Shown here one piece after another: positions 1 through 6,298 of a DNA stretch of 44,565 nt. Location: contig NZ_BMPI01000085.1 in assembly GCF_014647515.1 (NCBI RefSeq), forward strand, positions 1-44,565. The letters run 5' to 3'. Every line of letters begins with the position of its first letter. Within the stretch, counting starts at the first letter, position 1. A model generated the notes under the pieces. The model worked only from the letters and a program-made list of their open reading frames with translations, did no database searches and was not told where the DNA came from. The DNA is from Dactylosporangium sucinum (GTDB lineage: Bacteria > Actinomycetota > Actinomycetes > Mycobacteriales > Micromonosporaceae). Position numbers and translations under genes: made by a program.

Positions 1-134
1 ACCACCCGGTAGACGACACGCTCAACACGCAAATGCCGCACCGACGTGATCGCCCGAAACATGTAATCCCCGAACGGGCGGAACACAACCACCAAGGCGA
101 GGACCAGCGAGCCGACGAACAATGCTGGGATCAT
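1..134 (-). CDS. kdpA: KdpA, potassium-binding subunit of the Kdp K+-ATPase, N-terminal fragment
   Basis: The gene runs off the left edge, so only about the first 44 residues are present. They begin MIPALFVGSLVLALVVVF, a first membrane segment, followed by PFGDYM and then TSVRHLRVERVVYRV. The P-x-G-x-Y-M and hRVE-YR pattern is typical of KdpA N-termini. KdpA is the membrane channel-like subunit that selects K+ for the P-type pump KdpFABC at low external potassium. The ATG overlaps the kdpF stop by one base (TGATG), so the two are translationally coupled. The remaining kdp genes should lie beyond the window. Confidence 0.85.
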   Translation of the reverse strand, partial: MIPALFVGSLVLALVVVFRPFGDYMFRAITSVRHLRVERVVYRV

Positions 135-223
135 CAGAACCGCTCCGGAAACAACAGCGCAGCCACCAGAAACACGGTGAGGGCCACCGCGAGCACCAAA
201 CCGACAAGATTCTCGGCGTTCAC
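134..223 (-). CDS. kdpF: KdpF, small stabilising subunit of the Kdp K+-ATPase
   Basis: A 29-residue single-span membrane peptide starting at GTG: MNAENLVGLVLAVALTVFL, then VAALLFPERF. The ending L-L-x-P-E-x-F is the hallmark of KdpF, which stabilises the KdpABC complex in the membrane. The GTG start overlaps the stop of the preceding 27-aa gene by four bases (GTGA), and its own stop overlaps the kdpA start by one base. It is identified by this sequence and its place just before kdpA. Confidence 0.88.
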   Translation of the reverse strand: MNAENLVGLVLAVALTVFLVAALLFPERF

Positions 224-303
224 AGCTTCTCAACCGCCCGTACCGCCAGGCCGAGGAGCAGGAAGGCCGCGATCGTCAGCAGTACGAACACCAGGTCACC
301 CAC
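220..303 (-). CDS. 27-residue membrane micro-protein at the head of kdpFA
   Basis: The GTG at 303 opens a 27-codon frame: MGDLVFVLLTIAAFLLLGLA, then VRAVEKL. This is one hydrophobic span followed by a short basic tail. It ends in a GTGA overlap with kdpF, so it is translated as part of the same operon. I recall similar one-span peptides of the form MxDxxFVLLTxxxFxxLGLxxRxxE in front of kdpF in other actinobacteria, but no function is known to me. It could be an additional small Kdp subunit. The positional coupling makes it a real gene rather than a chance frame. Confidence 0.7.
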   Translation of the reverse strand: MGDLVFVLLTIAAFLLLGLAVRAVEKL

Positions 304-739
304 GGGGGGTCTCCTTCTTGGTCGTTGTCAGGACCGGCTTGGCCGCCAGGACGTTCACGAGCCCACCGCCGTCGATCCAGGCCCGCATGCGGGCGAGCTC
401 CCGCCGGTGATGGACGTGTCGCGGGACTCGGGCGGCCGCCCAGCCGGCGACCGCGGCTCCTGCGAGCACGGCGAGGCGCAGCGCGTCGCTCGGCCCGTGC
501 CAGCTGACCATGCCCAGCTCGTTGATCAGGAAACCGTTGAGCAGCAGCCACGCGATGCCCGCGGTCGCGGCGGCGGCGCCCAGGTCGCTCGTCACCCAGC
601 CGATGACGGCGACCACCGCCGCGAGCGCCGCGAGCCGGGCCGTGTGCTCCGGCGGCGCGGTCCACCCGGCCGCGAGCAGCGCGGTCGTCACCACTCCGGC
701 GGCGCCCAGGGCGACGCCGATGCTGGTCGGCAGCTTCAT
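296..739 (-). CDS. Four-helix membrane protein in the kdp operon, KdpD-sensor-like (DUF4118-like)
   Basis: The product has 147 residues. The first ~105 residues form about four hydrophobic segments, including the stretch AWLLLNGFLINELG and then W-H-G-P-x-D-x-L-R-L. That pattern resembles the DUF4118 membrane module of KdpD-type sensors, but there is no kinase domain. The tail is basic and includes RVPRHVHHRRELARMRAW. The 3' end overlaps the 27-aa gene by eight bases, so it is probably the first gene of this kdp transcript. A role in sensing or assembly for Kdp is inferred from position only. Confidence 0.6.
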   Translation of the reverse strand: MKLPTSIGVALGAAGVVTTALLAAGWTAPPEHTARLAALAAVVAVIGWVTSDLGAAAATAGIAWLLLNGFLINELGMVSWHGPSDALRLAVLAGAAVAGWAAARVPRHVHHRRELARMRAWIDGGGLVNVLAAKPVLTTTKKETPRG

Positions 740-886
740 CTCGCACCCCCGGTTCTCGCACGTTCGGGGCCTTCCATCCGGCCCCGGTGCAAGTGAAGGC
801 GCGGCCCGGGCGGCCGCCCAGATGCGTTGACGAAATCCCTACGCGTCTTGGGCGCTTCTTGACGCCGTCTTGACGCTCGCGGCGGT
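740..886 (-). promoter_or_regulatory. kdp operon upstream region with three 11-bp direct repeats
   Basis: Three adjacent 11-bp units, TCTTGGGCGCT (846-856), TCTTGACGCCG (857-867) and TCTTGACGCTC (868-878), lie about 107-140 nt upstream of the first kdp-operon start. Tandem 11-bp direct repeats, one helical turn apart, are the usual target format of OmpR/PhoB-type regulators, the class that includes KdpE. On the minus strand a TAGGGA hexamer (838-843) sits next to the repeats and could be part of the core promoter. Assignment to KdpE is inference. Confidence 0.45.
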
Positions 887-1018
887 GTGCTTGCTCAGTG
901 CTCGCCGCAGGGTCCGGTACGGGCGGCGCTGTGCTTGCTCAGTGCTCGCCGCAGGGTCCGGTGCGGGCGGCGCTGTGCTTGCTCAGTGCTCGCCGCAAGG
1001 TTCGGTACGGGCGGCGCC
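887..1018. repeat. Three tandem copies of a 44-bp repeat
   Basis: Near-identical 44-bp units lie at 887-930, 931-974 and 975-1018. The third is the most diverged. Each junction holds GCGGCG and, about 18 nt later, CGCCGC, which can pair as a small stem. The repeats overlap the 3' end of the usp gene, whose stop lies inside copy two. Because 44 is not a multiple of three, each added copy changes the reading frame of the C-terminus. Confidence 0.9.
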
Positions 1019-1424
1019 GGGCGAGCTCCGGCTCCGGCACCACGACGACGGGGCAGCGCGCGGCCCGGGTGCAGGCCCGCACCACCCAGCTGCGCCCAGC
1101 GGCCCCGAGCACGAGCAGGTCGTCGTCCCCGGCCAGGTCGAGCAGCACGTGGTCGGCCCGCCCGACCGGCGCGGCGACCAGCACCTCGACGTCGTCCGGC
1201 GCCCCTCCGACGGCGCTGGCGAAGGCGTCGACGACGTATCGTTGGGCCTCGGCCCGCAGCTCCCGCTGCCACTCGGTCACGGCCGGCCCGCGCCAGTGCG
1301 CGGGGAAGGGCCAGGCACGCACGGCGTAGAGCGGCGCCCCGATCCGCCGCGCCTCCCCGAGCCCGTACCGGACGGCCGCCAGCCCGGCCAACGACTGCGA
1401 TACCCCGACCACGATCCGCCGCAT
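939..1424 (-). CDS. Universal stress protein, single domain
   Basis: The ATG at 1424 gives 161 residues beginning MRRIVVGVSQSLAGLAAVRY. This has the Usp beta-1 strand and helix, followed by L-Y-A-V-R-A-W and later DLLVLGAAGRSWVVRAC and RCPVVVVP. The nucleotide loop G-x2-G-x9-G-[ST] is degenerate: G-x2-G is present but the final G-S/T is replaced by R-A, so ATP binding is doubtful. The last ~25 residues come from the 44-bp repeat array and are probably not part of the fold. It lies directly upstream of the kdp operon on the same strand. Usp domains are also found inside KdpD, so a functional link is plausible but unproven. Confidence 0.85.
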   Translation of the reverse strand: MRRIVVGVSQSLAGLAAVRYGLGEARRIGAPLYAVRAWPFPAHWRGPAVTEWQRELRAEAQRYVVDAFASAVGGAPDDVEVLVAAPVGRADHVLLDLAGDDDLLVLGAAGRSWVVRACTRAARCPVVVVPEPELARRRPYRTLRRALSKHSAARTGPCGEH

Positions 1425-1529
1425 GCCTCGACGGTAATGCGCCCTGCACCTCCCCGGCCGTGAAGAAATCGTCAAAATCGGCGCTCTGTCCATTGTGGAG
1501 CGCAGGGCGGTTTTGTCGTACGGGGGTTC

Positions 1530-1535
1530 TATGGT
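1530..1535 (+). promoter_or_regulatory. -10 hexamer TATGGT of a leaderless promoter
   Basis: TATGGT lies six bases before the ATG at 1542, the spacing expected when transcription starts at the A of the start codon. No Shine-Dalgarno sequence precedes the ATG. The site lies in the divergent region shared with usp and is the main support for a real start at 1542. Confidence 0.5.
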
Positions 1536-1541
1536 GGGGCC

Positions 1542-1990
1542 ATGGTTGAGGCGGTGGTGGACTGGGATGCGCGCTTCGCGGCTTCGGTCGACGAGTGGCG
1601 GCGCCGGCGGGCCCAGCGGCGGGAGGTGCGGGCCTCGTTCGCTGAAGCCCGGCGGCGGGGGCTGGAGGAGCGGCATGCGCTGCGGCTGGCGCGGCTGGAC
1701 CTGGAGGAGCGGCAGCGGGACGTGGAGGCGGCGATGGCGGCGGCTGACGCGCGGCGGGCTCGGCGGGCATCGGGGGCTCCGCCGCCGGCGGGGACGGCTG
1801 CCGTTGCCGCTGGGGCGCCGGCTGCCGCGACGGTGCCGGCGCGCGCGGGTGCGTCCGGTCCCGCGCCCGATTCCACGGCTGCCGTGCCTCCCGCTGCTGC
1901 CGTGCCTCCCGCTCCCGCCGTTCCTCCGGCTCGTGTGGTCCCTCCCGCTCCGGTGCGGCGCAGCACACCGGAAATCATTCGAGCCACTGA
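1542..1990 (+). CDS. Coiled-coil / Ala-Pro-rich protein lacking an in-frame stop, possible frameshift
   Basis: From the ATG at 1542 about 80 residues form a charged, Arg/Glu-rich helix (VDEWRRRRAQRREVRASFAE onward), then about 60 residues of Ala-Pro repeats. Base composition drops near 1971-2000, where the gene should end, but this frame has no stop until 4517. It runs antisense in phase through the VWA gene and joins the frame of the ARPP-1-like gene. A TGA at 1988-1990 in a neighbouring frame would end it neatly after a one-base slip, so a frameshift or assembly error in the repeats is suspected. The end given here is that TGA. The product is unrecognised. Its position suggests it belongs with the two genes that follow. 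Confidence 0.4.
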
Positions 1991-2034
1991 ATATTCGGGG
2001 CCTACCCTCCTGCGTTGTGGAGGGGAGGGGAACC

Positions 2035-3570
2035 GTGACCGCACAGTTCTTGGAGCATCTGCAGTCGCACGGGACCGCGGTGCGTGTGCCGCGCGGCAAG
2101 GATGTGGTGTGGGACGACGAGCGTCTGCATGCGGAGGCGTGGGGCGCGGATCCGCAGCGGTATGCGCTGGCGGCCCTCATCCCGGGGACGCCGGCCGCGC
2201 AGCGGGTCCGGGTGCTGCTGCAGCTGCTGCTCGCCTCGTGGGCCGGGCTCGACGACGACGTCCGGGGCACGCTGGCGCGGGTCTGCCGGGTGCTCGCGCT
2301 CGGCCTGGCGCCGGCCGACGTGCTGACCGTGCTGCTCGCGGTGCGGCGCCGGCGGGCCAACCACGGGCACGTGACGCGCACCGCGCTCGCGCTGTTGCTG
2401 GAGCACCCGCTGGCGGCGGAACTGGTGCGGGCCCGGCGTGGTGTGGCCGTGGACTGCTTCGAGCACGCGGTGGGCCGGCGGACCGCGCGGGCCTGTGCGC
2501 GGCAGCTGGCCGAGGGGCGGCCGGTGCGGCACGCGCTGGCCTGGTTCGGGTCGGCGCCGCAGCGGGTCGGCGCGCTGTATTCGCCCGTGGCCACGACCCG
2601 GGTTGCGCCCCCGCCGGCGGCGGAGGCCGACCTGGACCTGGCCGGCGAGCGGCCGGAGACGGTGACGGCGACGAACCGCGGCGACCTCGCCGCAACGCTC
2701 GTGCACCGGTTCCGCGGCGGACCGAGCGAGGAGCTGACGCCGGCGGTGGAGCGGTACGTCGCCGAGGCCACCGAGGGCCTGCCGCGCTACGGCGGGACCG
2801 TGGCCCTGGTGCTCGACCGGTCCGCGTCGATGCGTGGCTACGGCGACCGCGAGTGGGCCGTGGCCTCCCAGGCCGAGGCGTTCCGGCTGGTGCTGGAGCG
2901 GGTGTGCGCCCGGCTCGTGGTGATCCCGGTCGGCGGTGCCGAGAGTGTGCGGGCAGCCGGAGCCACGGCGGCCGGAGTGACGGCAGCCGGAGCCACATCG
3001 GCCGGAGCCGCAGCAGACGGAGCCACATCGGCCGGAGCCGCGGCAGACGGAGCCGCGGCAGACGGAGCCGCGTCGGCCGGCCGCGCGCCGGCGGGCGGGG
3101 TCGCGCTGGCGACCGCTGGGACCGCGGGCGGTTTCGAGCCGGTGACCGCGGTGCCGGCGGGGGCGACCGACCTGGCGTCCGGGGTGCTCGACGCCGTGGG
3201 TGCCGGGGCGGACGTGATCGCGGTGGTTTCGGACGGGTACGAGAACGTGTACCCGGGGGACCTGGCCCGCGTGGTGGCCACGCTGCCGGTGGTCGGGGTC
3301 CGGACGCCGGTGGTGTTCTGCCAGGCGACGTTCGGGCACGCCGACGACCTGTCGCTGCGGCGGCCGGCGCCGCGGCTGCCGCGCAGGACGTTCTGGCACT
3401 CCGGCGACCTCGGGGCGCTCGTGATCTGGGTGCTGTCCCATGTGGACGGTGCCGAGGCGGAGCGGTGGCTCGGCGACGAGCTGCGGCGCCGGCTCGCCCT
3501 GGCCGAGCGCGAGCTGGCCGGCCCGCACCGGAACGACTCGGACCCGGGCCTGGACGGAGGAGGACGATGA
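2035..3570 (+). CDS. VWA-domain protein with alpha-helical N-terminus (TROVE/Ro60-like architecture)
   Basis: The GTG at 2035 follows a strong GGAGGGGAGGGG ribosome site and gives 511 residues. Residues 1-250 are helical and Arg/Leu-rich. The C-terminal half is a von Willebrand A domain with a complete metal site: D261-x-S263-x-S265 in LVLDRSASM, T378 in GATDLASG and D400 in VVSDGYEN. A helical repeat region followed by VWA is the layout of Ro60-type RNA-binding proteins, but I cannot confirm a TROVE domain by eye. Residues 307-351 are an array of five-residue repeats inserted in the VWA fold, so the S265-T378 gap is unusually long. It overlaps the next gene by ATGA, so the two are translated together. 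Confidence 0.75.
   Translation: MTAQFLEHLQSHGTAVRVPRGKDVVWDDERLHAEAWGADPQRYALAALIPGTPAAQRVRVLLQLLLASWAGLDDDVRGTLARVCRVLALGLAPADVLTVLLAVRRRRANHGHVTRTALALLLEHPLAAELVRARRGVAVDCFEHAVGRRTARACARQLAEGRPVRHALAWFGSAPQRVGALYSPVATTRVAPPPAAEADLDLAGERPETVTATNRGDLAATLVHRFRGGPSEELTPAVERYVAEATEGLPRYGGTVALVLDRSASMRGYGDREWAVASQAEAFRLVLERVCARLVVIPVGGAESVRAAGATAAGVTAAGATSAGAAADGATSAGAAADGAAADGAASAGRAPAGGVALATAGTAGGFEPVTAVPAGATDLASGVLDAVGAGADVIAVVSDGYENVYPGDLARVVATLPVVGVRTPVVFCQATFGHADDLSLRRPAPRLPRRTFWHSGDLGALVIWVLSHVDGAEAERWLGDELRRRLALAERELAGPHRNDSDPGLDGGGR
2953..3087 (+). repeat. Nine 15-bp repeats inside the VWA gene
   Basis: Nine consecutive 15-bp units, such as GCAGACGGAGCCGCG and TCGGCCGGAGCCACA, encode pentapeptides of the type A-A/D-G-A-T/A. 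All are in frame, and two subtypes alternate, which suggests expansion by slippage or unequal recombination. Confidence 0.9.
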
Positions 3571-4517
3571 GTGTGCTCGACCTGGTTCCGGCGGACGTCT
3601 CCGGCTACCGGCTGGGGCAGCCGCAGCGGGCCGGGGTGCTGACCATGGTGCCGGTGTTCGGTCCGGCGTATCCGGGCATCGTGCCGCCCCGGACCGGGCT
3701 GAAGCTCGGGCGGGTCGTCACGTACGGGTCGGTGGAGCTCACCAACCCGGCGGCGTCCGGGGTGGCGATCGTCCCGCTGCACGTGGGGTACATCCAGGAC
3801 TCGGCGCAGAACCATGCGCTCTGCCGGTCGGCGTTCATCGCGGCCGGGCAGACGCTGCGCTTCGACGACGCCTGCTGCGTGCAGGAGTCGCAGGGTGGCT
3901 ACCTGGCCGGGCGGGACCAGTGGTTCTTCGTCCTGCCGGTGGAGCTGCGGGGCGAGGCGCTCGCGATGCGGGGCGCGAACCGGTACAGCAAGCTGTGGGA
4001 GGACATCTCGCGGTTCAACGGCCGGCACGGGCTGCCGCGGCGGGGGCACCTGGAGCAGGTGCTGACGCGGCAGCGGGCCGGGCTCACGCAGTACCAGAGC
4101 CGCCTCGAACTGCTCGAAGGACAGCTCGGCGCCGTGTTCTTCCTCGGGGATCGGCTGGTCGGCGTGGAGATCGCGCCCGATCCGGCGTACTTCGCCGATG
4201 TGTGGATGGCGCTCGTGTGCTTCGCCTACGGGCCGGCGGCGTGGTTCGCGACGGACGCGGCGGAGACGGACGAAGAACCGTTCACCGTGGACGGTCTGGA
4301 CGGGCTGCGCGGTGTGCTCGACGAGCGGCGCCGGTCGGTCGCCGCCGAGGTGCGCGAGTGGCTGGCCGAGGCCGGCTGGCGGCTCGGCGAGCCGGTCGAG
4401 GAGGACCGCTACCTCGACCTGCGACTGTCCACCGTGTCCGGCGAGCGGGCGGCCGGGCAGGTCGTGACCGACGGGCGGCGGCTCGTGTACGCGTCGCTGT
4501 TCACACTCGCCGTATAG
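3567..4517 (+). CDS. ARPP-1-like domain protein coupled to the VWA gene
   Basis: The product has 316 residues. The ATG overlaps the VWA stop (ATGA). Features seen include an N-terminal L-G-R-V-V-TYGSVELTNPA strand, VPLHVGYIQDSAQNHAL, a central DACCVQESQGGY and later LGAVFFLGDRLVGVEIAPDP. From memory these resemble the ARPP-1 domain, named for association with ADP-ribosylglycohydrolases and rhodanese-like phosphatases in predicted conflict or repair loci. No catalytic motif is evident. Tight coupling to a VWA protein suggests a two-component assembly in the cytoplasm. The family name should be checked by profile search; the gene call itself is firm. Confidence 0.65.
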   Translation: MSVLDLVPADVSGYRLGQPQRAGVLTMVPVFGPAYPGIVPPRTGLKLGRVVTYGSVELTNPAASGVAIVPLHVGYIQDSAQNHALCRSAFIAAGQTLRFDDACCVQESQGGYLAGRDQWFFVLPVELRGEALAMRGANRYSKLWEDISRFNGRHGLPRRGHLEQVLTRQRAGLTQYQSRLELLEGQLGAVFFLGDRLVGVEIAPDPAYFADVWMALVCFAYGPAAWFATDAAETDEEPFTVDGLDGLRGVLDERRRSVAAEVREWLAEAGWRLGEPVEEDRYLDLRLSTVSGERAAGQVVTDGRRLVYASLFTLAV

Positions 4518-4709
4518 AGCGGGTCACCTGCGGGGCGCCCAACCGGGCTCCGTACGCCGGTGGGGAACGGGATGTGGGACCGCATCAAGGCCGGGTGAGC
4601 CCTGGACCTCGCCGGAGGGGGGAAGGCGAGGTCCGGGGAACGCATGAACCTTTCCAAGGGGCGTCCCAAGGTCGCGAGGCGTTACCCGGCACGTGCCGCG
4701 GCGCCGGAC
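4518..4709. other. Intergenic region before the PHO box
   Basis: No coding signal continues here. Upstream in-frame ATGs of the phoX frame (4644, 4770) exist but would place extra, unlikely residues in front of the Tat signal. I see no terminator hairpin for the ARPP-1 gene. Confidence 0.4.
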
Positions 4710-4731
4710 ATTCACCCGTGGTTCACGGCAG
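4710..4731 (+). promoter_or_regulatory. PHO box (PhoP-type 11-bp direct repeats)
   Basis: Two contiguous 11-bp units, ATTCACCCGTG (4710-4720) and GTTCACGGCAG (4721-4731), match the GTTCACC-type direct repeats bound by actinomycete PhoP. They lie about 80-100 nt upstream of the phosphatase start, which fits induction under phosphate limitation. Confidence 0.7.
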
Positions 4732-4811
4732 CGTCGGCGCGGGCGGGCACACTTCCGTACCGGAGGGGGATGTGTGGGCCGTGTGCTCACCTGACCCGAG
4801 AGGTGTTCCCT

Positions 4812-6212
4812 TTGTCATCCCTTTCCCGACGCGGATTCCTCGGCGCCACCGCGGCCGGCGGCCTCGGCATCGTGTTCGCCGGCAGCATCGAGGCCATCGC
4901 CGGGCCCGCGGCCGCGGCCACCCGCTCCTCGTTCGGCTACGGCCCGCTCGTCCCCGACCCGGCCGGCATCCTCGCGCTGCCGAAGGGCTTCTCGTACAAG
5001 ATCGTCGCGCAGGCCGGCGTGACCGTGCTGGAGTCGGGGCAGCCGACTCCCGATGACACCGACGGGACCGGCACGTTCGCCAGCCCGACCGGCGCCACGC
5101 TGGTCAACAACCACGAGATCGGCGGCAGCGAGCCGTTCGGCGTGCCGCCGCTGCCCGGCCTGACCTACGACCCGGGTGCCCGCGGCGGCACGACCAATAT
5201 CGACGTCGACGCCGACGGGACCCGGATCCGCGAGTACGTGAGCCTCGCCGGCACGCACAACAACTGCGCCGGCGGCATCACGCCCTGGGACACCTGGCTG
5301 ACCTGCGAGGAGACCGAGGCGCGGGCCGGTGGCCGGCTGCAGAAGAACCACGGGTACGTCTTCGAGGTCGACCCGTTCGACCGGCAGGCCAACCAGAACC
5401 CCGTTCCGTTGAAGTTCCTCGGCCGCTATGCCCACGAGGCGGTCGCCGTCGACCCGCAGACCTTCACCATCTACGAGACCGAGGACGCCTCGGGCCCCAA
5501 CGGCCTGTACTACCGGTGGACCCCGCCGGCGGGCTTCACCGGCGGCCGGGGCAGCCTGCGCACGCTGGCGACCAGCCCCGGCGGCGACACGGCCGGGACG
5601 CTGCACGCGATGGCCGCCTACCTCGGATCCAAGCACATCCCGGACCTGTCGATGGCGACCCAGCCCGGCACCCGCTACAAGGTCCGGTGGGTCGACGTGC
5701 CGGACCGCGACGCGGCCACCACCTCCGTCCGCAAGCAGCTGGCCGACGACCAGGTCACCCGCAGCCGCAAGCTGGAGGGCGCCTGGTGGGCCGACGGCGG
5801 TGCCTACTTCGTGGCCAGCTACGCGCGGGAGGCCGACGGCAGCGTCAACGAGCACGACGGCCAGGTGTGGTTCTACGACCCGGCCACCGAGTCGATCACG
5901 CTCAAGACGATCTTCGGTGTCAACCCCGACCCGGACGTCGACGCCGACAACTACGACGGACCGGACAACATCACGGTCTCGCCGTACGGCGGAGTCATCC
6001 TCGCCGAGGACGGCGACGGTGTCTCACATCTCGTCGGGATCACCGCCCAGGGCAAGGCCTACGGACTGGCCCGCAACGAACTCAACGACAGCGAGTTCGC
6101 CGGGCCGACGTTCAGCGCCGACGGCAAGATCCTGTACGTGGGCATCCAGAGCCCCGGCCACGTCTTCGCGATCACGGGACCGTGGGGCCGCCCGAGCAAC
6201 GCCGACAGCTAG
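4812..6212 (+). CDS. phoX: PhoX-family secreted alkaline phosphatase (DUF839)
   Basis: Starting at TTG 4812 (alternatives GTG 4803, ATG 4770) the product has 466 residues and opens with a clear Tat signal, SLSRRGFLGATAAGGLG, and an A-x-A cleavage region near residue 36. The mature part has PhoX hallmarks: VNNHE, GTHNNCAGGITPWDTWLTCE with the conserved C-E-E, a GYVFEVDP segment, the GRYAHEA motif, YETED, EGAWW and DGPDN. PhoX enzymes are Ca/Fe-dependent phosphomonoesterases exported folded. The PHO box upstream supports phosphate control. A 12-bp stem terminator follows 18 bp after the stop. Confidence 0.88.
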   Translation: MSSLSRRGFLGATAAGGLGIVFAGSIEAIAGPAAAATRSSFGYGPLVPDPAGILALPKGFSYKIVAQAGVTVLESGQPTPDDTDGTGTFASPTGATLVNNHEIGGSEPFGVPPLPGLTYDPGARGGTTNIDVDADGTRIREYVSLAGTHNNCAGGITPWDTWLTCEETEARAGGRLQKNHGYVFEVDPFDRQANQNPVPLKFLGRYAHEAVAVDPQTFTIYETEDASGPNGLYYRWTPPAGFTGGRGSLRTLATSPGGDTAGTLHAMAAYLGSKHIPDLSMATQPGTRYKVRWVDVPDRDAATTSVRKQLADDQVTRSRKLEGAWWADGGAYFVASYAREADGSVNEHDGQVWFYDPATESITLKTIFGVNPDPDVDADNYDGPDNITVSPYGGVILAEDGDGVSHLVGITAQGKAYGLARNELNDSEFAGPTFSADGKILYVGIQSPGHVFAITGPWGRPSNADS

Positions 6213-6229
6213 CGGCGACAGCTGCAGCC

Positions 6230-6257
6230 GAGGGGCCCGCGAACGCGCGGGCCCCTC
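6230..6257 (+). terminator. Rho-independent-like terminator after phoX
   Basis: A perfect 12-bp stem (GAGGGGCCCGCG with CGCGGGCCCCTC) closes a four-base AACG loop. There is no long T tract, as is usual in high-GC actinomycetes. Confidence 0.8.
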
Positions 6258-6298
6258 TCCATCCCGGCGCCGGAACCCACCACGATTGATGCTCATCC

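Noticed and set aside
22..207. A 61-codon minus-strand frame at the left edge
   Set aside because: Its frame is not the one used by kdpF or kdpA, which are supported by clear sequence identity and coupling.
887..1018. 44-bp direct repeats as CRISPR or iterons of an origin
   Set aside because: Units are directly adjacent, no spacers, no cas or rep gene and no AT-rich segment next to them.
939..2771. Extension of the usp gene upstream as a 610-residue protein
   Set aside because: The additional 448 residues are Ser/Arg/Thr-rich shadow sequence of the VWA gene. The Usp fold starts at ATG 1424.
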